Source: Rostratula benghalensis (lineage: Eukaryota > Chordata > Aves > Charadriiformes > Rostratulidae). Taken from it: 64,000 nucleotides of DNA. Location of the stretch: positions 3,062,674 to 3,126,673 of the forward strand of contig VXAI01000082.1 of NCBI GenBank assembly GCA_013399305.1, written 5' to 3'. A program made the position numbers and the translations under genes. The notes below the pieces were generated by a model. It saw nothing but the letters and a program-made list of their open reading frames with translations, was not told the origin of the DNA and made no database searches. Shown one piece after another: positions 26,481-38,900 of this stretch; position 1 is the stretch's first letter, and each line of letters opens with the position of its first letter.

Positions 26481-26678
26481 TCATTGAATGTCAGCACAAC
26501 CTCCTGGTGTGTCAGCCACCCCAATCAGTTTTGTGTCATCAGCAAACTTGCTGAGGTTACATATTGTCCACTTGTCTGGGGCACTGATGAATATATTGAG
26601 CAAGACTGGGCCCAGTACTGACCCCTGGAGAACACCACTAGTTACAGACCTCCAACTAGACTCTTCGCCATTAATCAC
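26481..26678 (-). pseudogene. CR1 reverse transcriptase palm fragment
   Basis: The 65-codon frame reads [20 protein letters not shown], then NIFIS, then [19 protein letters not shown]. The FADD box holds the paired aspartates of reverse transcriptase motif C, and the QGSVLGP box is the conserved strand before it. The frame lies upstream of the 198-codon piece but in a different frame (the offset is not a multiple of three), so at least one indel separates them. It is inactive. Confidence 0.93.
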
Positions 26679-27258
26679 AGTCCTCTGAGCTCTATTATTC
26701 AGTCAGTTCTTCATCTATCTCACTATCCGCTCATCCAACCCACGCTTCCTAAGCTTACCTATGAGGATGTTACTGGAGACAGTGTCAAAAGCCTGGCTAA
26801 AGGGAAGGTGGAAAACCTCCACTGCTCTCCCCTCATCTAAGGAACCAGTCATCCTATTGGAAAAGGCTATCAGACTGGTTCAACATGATTTCCCTTTGGT
26901 AAATCCACGCTAACCACTCCCAATGACCTTTTTGAGTTCTACATGCTTAGAGATGACATCCAGGATGAGCTGTTCCAAAAGTCACATGCATCCTACTGAC
27001 CATCCATAAATGAAGCATAAAAACAACCAAAAATCTACACAATGTAGGGCATCCATAGAGATATAATACACTACCATACATAAACACACATGTAACAAAT
27101 AGAAGTAGGGGCTCCAATTGCTTTGGACTGCTCTTGGAACCAGTCAATTGGTAGTAAGTACACTGGAATTCTGCTGAGTTTCAAGCTCTTCTGACAAAGA
27201 TGTGCAATGTAAGGAGTTTGAAAAAACAATACAGATATTCTTGGGCCTGTTCAGTGAT

Positions 27259-27545
27259 TCATAGATCAGAGAATCACCAAATCATCCTGGTTGGAAAGGA
27301 CCTCTGAGATCACCAACTCCAACCATAGACACACAAAAACCCCCTACAATGTCAGCCACTAGAAGTGCACATCTACGTGTTTCTTAGATACCTCTGGGGA
27401 TGGTGACTCTATCACCTCCATTGGCAAGCTATTCCTAATATCTAATCTGAGCCTCACCTACCACAACTTCAGACCATTTCCTCTGGACCTGTCATTATTC
27501 ACTTGGGAAAAGGCCAACACTCATTTCTCTACAACCTCCTTTGAT
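27259..27545 (-). mobile_element. CR1 LINE 3' fragment (diverged)
   Basis: Antisense CR1 3' end: an ATCATCCTGGTTGGAAAGGA core, then CACCAACTCCAACCATAGAC, continuing into decayed ORF2 sequence around 27440-27545 (CCATTTCCTCTGGACCTGTC, ACTTGGGAAAAGGCC). No long frame survives. The 3' end differs from both other types in the window, so it belongs to a third subfamily, and its divergence suggests an older insertion. Confidence 0.9.
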
Positions 27546-30500
27546 TGATGATGTATTAGCCCTTAAGAAAGAGCCAACAGAAATGTTATCATGTTCAAAT
27601 GAATCGCAGTTCTCCAAGAAGGCACAAGTAGGCACTGCCTAATTACTAGAGTAATTTCTAGTATAGTTATTTTCAGAAACTAGATCTGTTAAGTATAAGG
27701 GGGGGAAAGGAGGCTGCAATAACCTTCAGTGCACTGCACTGATACTAGACCAGAAAAGATAAATACTTCCAGATGTGGAAAAGATGTAAAGTCTAACCAG
27801 ATTTTCTTTAATATGGTGAGAATATAACTCAGTATTGGAAGTAACCTCAAAGATGAAGAAAAACAGGGAATTGTACTGTAAAAACACTTGCTGGAGTAGG
27901 AACCCAGAGGGTCTGGAAGTTATCAATGTGGAAATTATCGGGTTGATCAAATATGAGTTTATGGCTGGCTGGTGAGATAAGAGGCTGGAGCAGCAGAGAA
28001 GCAGCACACAATGATGCAAATATCACTATCACAAATAGAGATTAAGAGCTGTGCTTTAGAGTGAGGGTACCATCCCTCTGCACTGTAGCAGATAGAGGAC
28101 AGTCATGACTAAGCTCATTCGCATGATTCATATTCCACTTTGCAGTAATACATGCTTGCTTAACATTATGCTATAAAACCAGTAAAACTGGACTAACAGC
28201 ACTTGGCCTGCACCTACTTGAAGGAATCAGATTGCCAGTGGAGGTAATGTATTAGAATGAACTTTCTGATTTGCAAACCAAGCAAAAGAATCCAAACCAC
28301 ATCTTTCAGACAGTTAAAAATTCCCAAACCTCTCCATCCACAGTCTTGTTCTGATGTGAAGGGTAATGAAAGTAGCCTGATTTTATGAACAGCATGGTTA
28401 CTTTAGCATTGCTCTGATCATTTCTGACTCAATTTTTTTCCACATATACAATGAATTTTACTAATCTAAAGCCAAAGAAAACTGATTACTTGGCCTTATT
28501 ACTCCACAGGCTTTCACATTAACTGTGTGACTAACTGCAACAGTCCTTCTCTTAAAAAAAAAAAAAGCCCCTCTGCAAACAAAAATCTATTTTCCTAAAT
28601 ACGTTTTAGTATTTTCCACTTTTATGTCCCTGAAAATTGTCCAACTTTCTTTTGTATGTTACTTTTTTATCTGTGCTCTGAAACATTCTGATGTACAGTA
28701 TAATTACATATAATTTTTAAAATGTTGTGCCAGCTTGATCTTTTTAAGTGGAAGGAAATACACTCATTGTTTACGAGAGAACAAATTTAGTGTCCAGAGA
28801 AACAGATACAAGTAATTCAAACACACAAAAAGTATTCTGTAGGTGTCATTAAAGAGCACTTCCATCTACCTATTTCAAATCACCACCTGTAGTCTATCTG
28901 AACCTTCCTATTCAGACCTAAGTCCAGGAATTATTAACATGAAATTAGTAGAGTCACCTGTGAACTAATCCAAGCTTCATCCCAGAACAGGTTGCAGTAT
29001 GTCTGGAAGTGTTAAGAGCAGAGAGTCATTCAGACATCAGGTTCAACTTCATTTCAACTTGACACCAGCAGAAAGTATCCTTGTCATCATACATATTCCT
29101 GAATCTGTGCAAAAGCAATACTTTTTATTACCCTTCCAGTTCTTTGGTCATGTATTTATATAATCACACAGATACCACTTATTATCAATTTGGACAGAAG
29201 CTACAGAGGTCCTGAATAAACGTGATTTCCTATTAGTCACAATTAAAGGACATTAAATGAGTTATGTAGTAAATGCAGTTGTAGCAGAAAGTAATAGCCA
29301 CACATATTTCAAAGTGGTTGAAAACATGTTATTTACAAAAGTATATGGGTGTCCTTTTTTTCTTTTAATACCAATGTTCATCATGTTATTTTTTAATAAC
29401 TGATCTTTTCCAGCTCAAGTTTTTCATCCATTTATTACAAAGAAAAACCTTTCCTCTTCCTTCCACTTGTAATGCCTTGTTCTGTTTATAGGAGCAGCTG
29501 TTGGAACACACACATTGTGTCTGTCCCCTGGGCAAAATAAAGACTAATCTTATAACAAGTATAGACAGGCTGGAGGGGTCACTTGTGCTAGAGGGAATCA
29601 TAGTTGGCTTTTCAACTGCAAGACTTCATTTCTGCCATGATGACAAGCTTTTATAAACCTGAGCTTTATATCTTGCCCTCTCTACTTTCTGTAGTTCATA
29701 CAGTCATTTGTCATAAGGTAGCCTAAAAATCATGTTGTGTGTGGACTCCGGCAATGAGAAAAAAAAAAAAGGTATACTTTGTGCAAGAAAAGGAGTATAT
29801 ACATCGTTAAAGGTTTAAAAACTTGAGTTTTCTTTTCCAGAAAGTTTCTGCATTTGCTGAAGACACTCTTCATTTGTACAGTATATATTCAGATATACTG
29901 TGGCAGTGGTACAGGTAAAAAAAAATAGCAAATATACAATTCATTTAGTCATATTGGAGTTATAGTTCACTCCACTGACTATTAATGGAACTGATGCACA
30001 ACTGCATATTCCAGTGTTGATTTCATAGGACCTTGATAGAAGTTATGCACTTTTCAGGTGGCTGATAATCCCATCTTTCTCTTCTAGTCCTTGGTACAAC
30101 CGATTTTAACATCTACTGAAGACCTATTGAAATTAACTAAAGGACTTTGATCAGCTTTGAATCAGATGCAGCATACGAGAAGCAGAGATACATGAAAGCT
30201 CCCACCTCTTTAAACATAAGAAAACTGAAAACAGCAGATGACATGAAAACCTCATTTCTCTTTGAAGTCAGTCTGATTCATCAACTCTGGTGGGCAGAAA
30301 CACTTATAAAATTTTAATTTCCTATGCCTTTAAACTTATTTTAGTCCATTTGCCCTATACAAAACAAGGTTGAGAAACCAAGATTTCATCTGTCAAAATC
30401 TCGAAGTGTTCAGATAATTATGCACGTTTACTGTAGTCCAAAATTCTGCCACTACACAGATAACAAAACCAGAAAATTACGTACTTGTAAAAAATAGAGT

Positions 30501-31222
30501 ACTGAAGCAAACATATAAATTACTCTAAAAATATTACAATTAATTATTTTTGAAGTGTCTTTCAAATAGAAGGGGTAGTCTGTGAAGATGACCGATTAAT
30601 GCAATAGTCAGAAGATACTCAGAATGTACCTCAGAATATCCTTTTCCAGTTCATTTGTTGGCCTTGTGTTCATCTGCCTGATAAGGTCTCTGTGTGCAGC
30701 TAGTCCATAAAGCGAAAATCTGTGAAACACGGGGATCATTTACCATTAAAAAATAGTCTCCAAGAGCATGTGCCAACCTGCATATTGGAACCACCCTTAG
30801 TTCTAAGAGAGAACAACAATTTTACCCTTGTATTCATAATAAATGATTGCTTTTGGAATGCCATTTTCATCCAAGATATTTTGTAAACAAACAAGGCATC
30901 AGGGAATAAGTGGTGCTTAAATAGACTACACAAAAGAATGTGTTTGAAACGCAGTTCTGATTACTTTCATTCTCCTCTTTAACGAAAGAAAAGCACCCAG
31001 CTTTTTTTTTTTAAAATAAGGCTTGAATAGGAGGTAATGATCAGCTCTACAAAAAACAGTTGGCCTCCCAACAGCTGTGTCAAAATAAAACACTACTAGA
31101 GAACACTAAATTTAACTCTTGCAACCATACTGAAATATCTGAAAATTTGTTAGTGACAGAGGAAACTAAGACCTGTTAGGCCACATTACTAGTACCTAAG
31201 TAGGTACTGCAGGGCTGCCATT
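27546..31222. other. AT-rich unique sequence, no gene recognised
   Basis: No recognisable gene or transposon. A-runs of 13 and 12 bases lie at 28554-28566 and 29759-29770. The open frames near 27.7-28.0 kb and 29.4-29.6 kb (minus) look like chance frames. Confidence 0.6.
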
Positions 31223-31462
31223 AGGAGAAGACATCTCTTCTCTGGGTGAACAAGCCCTGTTCCCTCATCTTCTCACCACAAGGTCTCTGCTTCTGCCCCT
31301 GACCATTTTAGTGGCCCTCTCCTGAACTTTCTCCAGTTTATCCATGGCTTTGCTGTAGCAGGGGGCCAAAAACTGTCACTGGACACCATTGAAAAGAGCC
31401 TGAGCATCATCTTTCCCTTCAGGTGTTTATTTACATTGATAAGAAGATCACTTCCCTCAGAT
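31223..31462 (-). mobile_element. Decayed CR1 LINE pieces in scrambled order
   Basis: Two antisense CR1 pieces lie side by side. Piece one (31223-31375) runs from TCTCTGGGTGAACAAGCC to GGGGGCCAAAAACTG. Piece two (31376-31462) runs from CACTGGACACCATTGAAAAG through TTTACATTGATAAGAAGATC. In intact antisense copies, such as 25677-26976, the second type of sequence lies to the left of the first, so their order is reversed here. No reading frame survives. Two independent insertions or a rearranged copy would both explain it. Confidence 0.75.
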
Positions 31463-34400
31463 GACTGCTTTTTTTACAGCAGAATCAATTAGATTCTTAT
31501 AATTTAGATTACAGGCACCATACAACTAACATTTCCATTAAATTAACAAATGCAACAGATAAACAAAGCAGCTGTGCAACCAGATGAAACTTTGTACTTT
31601 TACACTGAAGTATTCCTTTCTTTTTGCCAATTTTTAGAAATCACGAAATTAAGAATGCTATCAACACTTTTTTGTACCGAACAGCTACTAAATAAATTCA
31701 ACTATATTTGATGTATAATGAAAGGATTTGCCATTACCCACATGGGTGAAAAATAGTCAGAATGCTGCTTAAATAATTAAAACAAAATATTCCACCCCAT
31801 TGCAATTGTGACCACTAAAAAATGTCACATAAAGCTCAACTAATTGATGCAAAATTAAACCATTATGGTTACTTGTACAAAGTGGAAAATCACATTATCA
31901 GCCATAAAATATCATAAGAAACCATAAAATGCAGAACAGTAAGATTTGACCCTACTTACAGCATAGAACTTTCATAATAATTGGCCTGGTTATGAACAGT
32001 AGCTCAAGTCAAATTCCAAACAGATTTAGCAATGGAATTGCAAGAACAAATATTATGGGATCATCCTAAAGAATCTGTTTGCAGACCTTCAGTGTTCGAA
32101 TGTAAAGATTCCCAAAGATCCCAGGGCCCATTTAGCAAATGTCTAATTCTCAGAAATGCATCCACTCATAAATATCTAATATTATTTAAACATCCACATA
32201 TTCAAACACTTAACCTGAATGCACCTAAATAATTTGAAATTGAACAAGAAGTTATATGATTGCATTAAACTCCTTTTAGCTTTTCGGCTCCATTTGCAAC
32301 TTTTGACACTACCACATGGTTCTGGTTTAGGTAATAAACCTACCCTATGGTGTCTAGTATAATAAGGGAAATCAGTATTTTTATTTTCTTCTAGCAGCTC
32401 TGCTGGATTTCTATAGGAAAAGCAGCAAATCTAGATGAGAACAGTATAAAAACACATTTATTCATAACCTCAGCCAAATAACTTGGACTAATCACTAGAA
32501 TAATTGCTATGCAATAACAGGAAATTGCTAAATATTCCATCTGTTGTTCACCAGCAAGCCATCCACCATAGCAATGTCCCAAGAAACCCCACAAATGGAG
32601 TAAATCTGCCCTGTTGTGGCGCTCTACATTTTGGGTAGATTCATTGAATATAACCATCCTCAATTTTTACTATTAGTATTATGAAGGGAACAGCCAATGA
32701 TTTTAGAAGCCATATATCTGAATCACTAGCTGCAGTGACTAGAATGAAATTTCATCAAAGCTCTTAGTTTGAATATTGAGGTAAATCCCCTTTAAATGAC
32801 TGTAATAGCAGCAAGCACTTTGACCTAATTCTCAAAAGATGTATAAAAGAACTGCAAATGAAAGATAGATTCCTAATCTCTTGGAATCCTTTGGAAATCC
32901 GAGTTTGTTTTCTCTATAAATGAACCAATATATGAAGCCACTTCTTTCCATCTCAGTCAAAAGCACACAATGCAATCATCTAATTTATCTTGAAAAATAT
33001 CCCCCTTAAAATCGTATATTTGAGAGTACTTTTCCATAAAACTTGTACCAATTTTTGTTTTCTCTTTTTTCTAAGTAGAGAAGTGATTAATACATGGTTA
33101 TTTATCATACACTGGTTCTTTCAACATGATATAAACCAGTGTGAGTATTTTTCTGAACCAAATTAGTTCCTACATTTAATAAAACACAGTAACCATAACT
33201 ACAGGATCAAGTGGATGTTGCTAATGTAGAAAGCAATCAGAGAGACAGTGGTTTTTTGTAGATTAAACATGCCTGCAGTATCAGTTTCTACCAGTCATGT
33301 CACCAATAAGCACCTCCAGCTGCTATGCAGTATCAAAGCAGACAGGCCCTCAAACGCTGCAGTCAACATCCCCAGGGCTCGCCTGTTGTCATGCAAGTGA
33401 GAAGTAGCATCAAGGGTCAAAACTGGAATAACATAGGGTTGTAATTTTCAGTGTCATAGGCATATTCACCTTTGTCGGTAATGGACTTCCCATAGCATTG
33501 CTTTCAGAAACACTCTGACTATGCACTTACTATAGAGAAACATTTTAAAGCAGGATGTTTCAGTTTAACTTAGCTACTGGTACCACTACTCTTGTAGCAT
33601 GGATTTCCATACAGGATAATTTACCCCTCATTTTTGTGACTGCAATGAAAACCGAATCTTAAGCCATCAAAAAGTAAGGATTGATTCACTGTTCTTTACT
33701 TGCCAGAATTACACTGGTTTCCTTAGCTCATTAAAGACCATGTCAGAGAAAGGTAGTTTTTCTTTCCACAAGAAAAAAAATAATGTATGATGGTGGAATT
33801 TAAAATGAATCTTTAAAAAATGAAACTAGAGTATATGTTAAGCTTTATTGACCATAATTATTTCAGTTCTTCATTGTGAATACAACTGATAAAAAACTAA
33901 ATCATATCCACTTCGTAAGGAGCTTGCCAGGTGAAATTTTACCAACTTATTCCTTTGAAAATCTTAAGTTCCTTGTCTCTTTCACTCCTGAAGTGACACT
34001 TCCACATATCTAGTATTGTCTTAATCTTATTAAGAAGAAATGGATGGATCTTAAGAAGTCTTTTTGCTGCACACACGTTTTGCTTGCAACACCAGCCAGC
34101 TTGTACCATTAAACTATGATCTTATTCCAATGCTGTAATTACATTCTCATAAAGATAAGCATAGAAACATCACAATATTGAGGATACCTGCAACTCAGCA
34201 TGCTCTGGAGATCAGCTTATATGAATGCTTGCAGGAATGCTGTTTTGTCATTTCAAAGAAGAAATATTATCATAATAGCAAGAAGTTCATGGCAAAACCC
34301 AATTGACTAATTCAATCACACACATGGTGACTGACCAAAATGAATCATCTCCTTTTCTCCTCACATGGCTAGTCATTACATCTTCATAAACGTCATGTCC

Positions 34401-35041
34401 ATTGTTTTGCTCTATATAAGTAATGACATACAATACCAAGAAGTCTTTTACCAGGGACTAAAACTGCTATTTGGGATTACCTGAACTCTTTCCACCTCAC
34501 TAATGCAACACACATTGGTCACTAGCTTCTCAAAGATAAACTGATCATATACAGATCAATTTTGCTTTCAGAAAGCACTGTTCAGCATTTACTTAAACAT
34601 CCACAATATGACACAGTTGAAGCATTCCTCCTTTAAAAAAATAACCCACAACATCACTTTCAACCACGTACAACTATGTCAGATAAACCCAATGACAGTA
34701 AGTCATAACACCGATGAAAGAAAATAGCTTACTTATTTAATTCAATAAGTTAGTTTAGTGTTTATATTACTTTCCATAGTGTTCCTTGAAACAATAGCCT
34801 CAGCCTTTGCAGAAGAGCTCTTCTTCCACAGATGTCACAGATGGCTGTGGTCGCATAATCCTCAGATAAAGTAAGCCAAAAAAGTGGCATCAGCAAAAGA
34901 CTTGGCCTCAACCCCTAACTGAATCACTGATCCTTGCTGAACTCCTGGAAAAGCACTCTTGGAGTTTTCCATTCCAGCAGAGGTACACACAATGTGACAT
35001 ACAAAAACTCAGCATGTTTCATAGACAGATGAAGGTTTATA

Positions 35042-35060
35042 AACACTTAATTTAAGTGTT
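35042..35060. repeat. Palindrome with 9-bp arms
   Basis: AACACTTAA and TTAAGTGTT are perfect reverse complements around a single T. A long A run starts nine bases downstream. Confidence 0.85.
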
Positions 35061-35062
35061 AT

Positions 35063-35068
<6 letters not shown>

Positions 35069-35095
<27 letters not shown>
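35069..35095. repeat. Poly(A) run, 27 bases
   Basis: The longest homopolymer in the window. No AATAAA lies within the 30 bases before it and no processed transcript is recognisable upstream, so a retrotransposed tail is not supported. Confidence 0.9.
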
Positions 35096-35096
<1 letters not shown>

Positions 35097-35774
35097 AGTA
35101 TAATATCTTACTAACCAGACATTTGAGACTCAGTATACATCTAAATATGTTAATTATCAGTCACATGCCTCACTGAAATGAGTGGATTTGACATCAGATA
35201 AAGTTAAACAAATGATCATTTCGGGTAACCGTGTCAATCAACTGCATATTTTCACATCACAAACAGCAGCTTGTCAGAATTCTGACAGAATCAGCAAAAT
35301 ATCCTATAAAAAAAGAAGACTCAAACTGAAGCACTAAAATAGAGATTCCTCTGCAAGCCTTGGCAAGCTATGAGGTAGATGTATTTATGCAGAAAGTATA
35401 GAATTTGTCAGTTTATCGAACTAGTCAGACACAAAAAGAATTTGGCCATCTTTTGTAGCAAGTTTGATGTCATCCAGGCCACAGTGACCTCCACTGGAAC
35501 TGAAAAATTACAAGAGATTAATAACAGCAGTGGAAAGTTAAAGATGCAGAAATTACTGCTGCTGGATAGAACATAATTTTTGGTCAGAATACTGAGAGTT
35601 CTACAACTGCTGATATCAAAGAAATAGCAATAGGAGAGAAGAAAAAACTAGGAGTTTCATTTGTGGTTTATATTTGTGTTCCTCAAGAAAGAGGACATTT
35701 TTTTCATTGTATCCTATTTTTATAGAAACAAAGTTAGGAAGGGGCTTTATTTTTTATTGACCATCACATAGTGG

Positions 35775-35913
35775 CATAGAATTGTCTAGGTTGGAAGGGA
35801 CCTTTAAGACCATCTAATCCAACCATCGACCTCTGATTAAAAAAAAAAATCACTAAATCATGCTACTAAGCACTATGTGAGGTTGGTGCCTCAAACATTT
35901 CCATGGACAGCCC
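35775..35913 (-). mobile_element. CR1 LINE 3' fragment
   Basis: Antisense CR1 3' end with the core AATTGTCTAGGTTGGAAGGGACC and CATCTAATCCAACCATCGACC, followed by a short piece of the region read as GGTGCCTCAAACATTTCC. It is the same 3'-end type as the copy at 17.8 kb but shorter (about 139 bases), interrupted by an internal A run. It is non-coding. Confidence 0.93.
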
Positions 35914-38900
35914 ATATTTTGTTTTATCTTTCGCTTCTCTTATATTTGTGTCCTAATAATAAAATTGCAGACAATAATACAATGTTGCTGACCAAAAGGC
36001 CAACACACAGTAGCAGCAGCTTCAGAAGATTCTATAAAAGGGTGGCACTGTAGCTCAAGTTGGAAAAAATTCAATTTAACAAAGTGGAAAGATTCAATCT
36101 AGAACTACTAGACAACTGTTTAAGTGTCTCAACAAACAGACAATTAATAAAAAACCAAAACACAATTTAAAAAAACCAACCCCAACAAAGATGAGAAAAG
36201 ATCTCATGAGTCAGCCCTACAGGTCTATAGATCTCAGGTACACAGTAAAGGGCTTTCACACATCACTACCAGCACCTCCCCCACATCTTTTTCAGGCAAC
36301 CAATATTCTGAAAATCTAACATTAGTAAGTATGTTCATGTGTGCATCCCTTCCCCAGAATGCAGTTTATTTGTAGTTCCTGTCCTGTATTCCGCAATCTG
36401 AGAATGAAAATGTACATCACGTCTCTGTGGTTTTATCTCTCTAGCTACCTACAAACATACAAAAATTCAGGTAACACTAAATTAACTACTTGGATTAGAA
36501 ATTACTGAAATTATATAATCTGGGTTCCAAATGATGATCGATAGTTAACTCCTATGTCTGAGGCTGAGGTTACGACTTAAAAAAAAAAAAAAGCTTTTAC
36601 CTTTCAATTACACTGTGTTTCTGATTGTGGGGTGTTACATAAGTGGATGTAATGCACCCCTGACTTCATCAAACTGAAGTTTTGATCCAGCCTTGTTTCA
36701 GTGATCCCATCTACATCAGTTAGGCTAATAAATCACAACCGTTTTACAAAATAATTGCAATTAGTAAATTACAGAATTCTTTAAAAATATAGTAAAAATT
36801 ATAACAGGTAAATACTGTCCCCATCAATTGTATTTTAATATGTGTATTTATTATATCAATGGAACAAAAAGCATTACATTGAAAAAAATAAAGGCCTAAC
36901 CTTCTGTTATTTTACTGTAGTGTTTAATTTTGAAGATTATAGTAATTGTCCTCACACATTTTTCATTGATTATATAGATGAATTATTTTAATTCAGACTT
37001 GCTGCATTATATGTGTGTATTAGGGAAAGTAATTATAATGGAAAGTAGATGCCAATAAATGAGGGGGGAAAGGCACATAATTTTCAATGTGTACACAGAT
37101 ACTAACCAAAGATGTTTACTTAATTTTATCAAAGCAATATCTCTGGAAATTAAAACTTTAATGAAAGCAATAACTGAAGCATAAGCAAAACAATATTACA
37201 GCCCCAATATAATTGTTCATTATATTAAAGGTTTAAAACTGTTTTCTGTTTTTAATTCTACAGTGCACTCAAAGGAAGTTATTAGTTTTTAATATTATTA
37301 TTCAGTTGTACATACTTGGAGAACAATCTACACATATAATATCTCTGGGGAGTAATACAAGCAACAAACTGTAAAAACTCAAAAATGATCAGTACAGAAT
37401 ATGCAAGAGTATTTTAATAACTGGAATAAAGCTTTTTGTTATTAATGATATGCATCAAAAGCAGTGCTGCCAATTCCCACAATAAGAGCATTAAGATTCA
37501 TTTCATAACTACTAGGAAGTCTCTTTGCAATTTTTCAAATTAAAAACTCTTCATTTTTATAATGAATAATATGACTTATCAATGATTGCAGTTTTTCAAA
37601 GGCTAATATCTAGCCATTCAAGATTCACTTTTGACACAGAAGTAGCTCTGTAATAAATTGGTTATAAAAGACGAAAGAGGAATATACATTACAATTACCC
37701 TCTTTATTTCCCTTTATTTTGATGTGAGTTCATAATTTTAATTTGTAAAAACATTAGGCAGAATCCCAAATATAATGAGTTAGAACATTTTGCAAGGTAA
37801 ATGGAGGTTTTGTTTGTTTTTAATATGCGGCAAACCTACTCTTCTGAGACTCTCTGTCAAGGTAGAATAGCTGCTAGGAGATTTTCCACTCCCCCTTCAC
37901 AGAAAAATCCCAAACTCATATTTCTTAAAAAGGACACTTGATTTTTTATTAATATCAAATCAGTAGTAACTAAGCAGGTTTGATGTCTCAATTTACTTTC
38001 ATATAAAAAATCTCATTTAATTTTTCTGCCTGAGCAAAATAAAACGTACTTTAATTCTGTGCATGGGGGAAGCTTAGTGTTCTGTAGAACACTACACAAA
38101 ATCAACTTTTTTGTTGTTTTTTTTAAAAATATTACCATTTGGAGAAAATTATATTGCATGTTTAAAATAGTAGGAACAAAAGTTCCATCATTTCAACAAA
38201 TTATAAGTTATATAGGAAAAAAGGCTCTAAAAACAATACCATAAACTCCTGTGAATTATTAATTATCAAGGTATATCTTGTGTCCACAAATCAGCAGTAG
38301 AATAGGGCAGTGAGCAGACAAGAGAACATAATTCAGTAGGATTACAGGTGCTTGAGAGTAAAATAAAGCATTATCTGCTAACTATAGTTTCACATAGGAT
38401 GAATCAATCCTTCTGCCATTGCACATGAAACTTCAAAATAATCATTATAAACAGAAAATACAGAAGTGGGGGGAGAAAAACAAGACCTTAAATTTCTCAC
38501 CAGGGCTGAAATATGTCTACAAGTTTTCTTTCCAATTCATCCCACTGATACTTCTGCCTTAAGGGTCGTACTTCAGATTATACAGATCAATGAGAGATGC
38601 AAGGTTCTTATTAGTCAATTGATTTTGATTCTCTGAAACACAGGTCTCTGCAAAACAAGTTACTAATACACAACTTGTGACATCAACAGAAGATATTCTT
38701 TTCGGTACATTATTTGCCCTGCTTTGCTCTCTGCAGATACTGCTAAAACAGAGAATGCATGTAATTGGTCTGTTAGTGCCTATATAATTGCTGGTTGCAT
38801 TTTATTTCTGAGGAGATTGTGAAGGGAGGACATTTTAATAGCATAACATAGCTTTTAGGATGAACAATACAACAAACTCTTAGACTAACTAGTAAGTTAA

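Larger units (their letters stand above)
25677..26976 (-). mobile_element. CR1 LINE, longest copy (about 1.3 kb)
   Basis: This is the most complete CR1 in the window. On the minus strand it runs from the palm region of the reverse transcriptase, through the FADD catalytic motif, the post-RT region and the C-terminus of ORF2, to the 3' untranslated end and its AATTCTGTGA terminus. It is 5'-truncated, with no ORF1 and no endonuclease. At least one frameshift lies between 26347 and 26481. Two large open pieces survive, so it is not among the oldest copies, but it cannot be active. Confidence 0.96.
31463..35774. other. AT-rich unique sequence, no gene recognised
   Basis: No transposon is recognised before the CR1 stub at 35775. 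It holds a 27-base A run (35069-35095) next to a 9-bp palindrome (35042-35060). Frames at 32391-32663 (minus) and 35379-35576 (plus) carry no known signature. Confidence 0.6.

Noticed and set aside
33470..33529. A 60-base minus-strand stretch between TCTATAG and CAAAG|GTGAAT that is open in one frame
   Set aside because: The acceptor lacks a good pyrimidine tract, the stretch is only 19 codons and no family is recognisable; chance is the simplest explanation.
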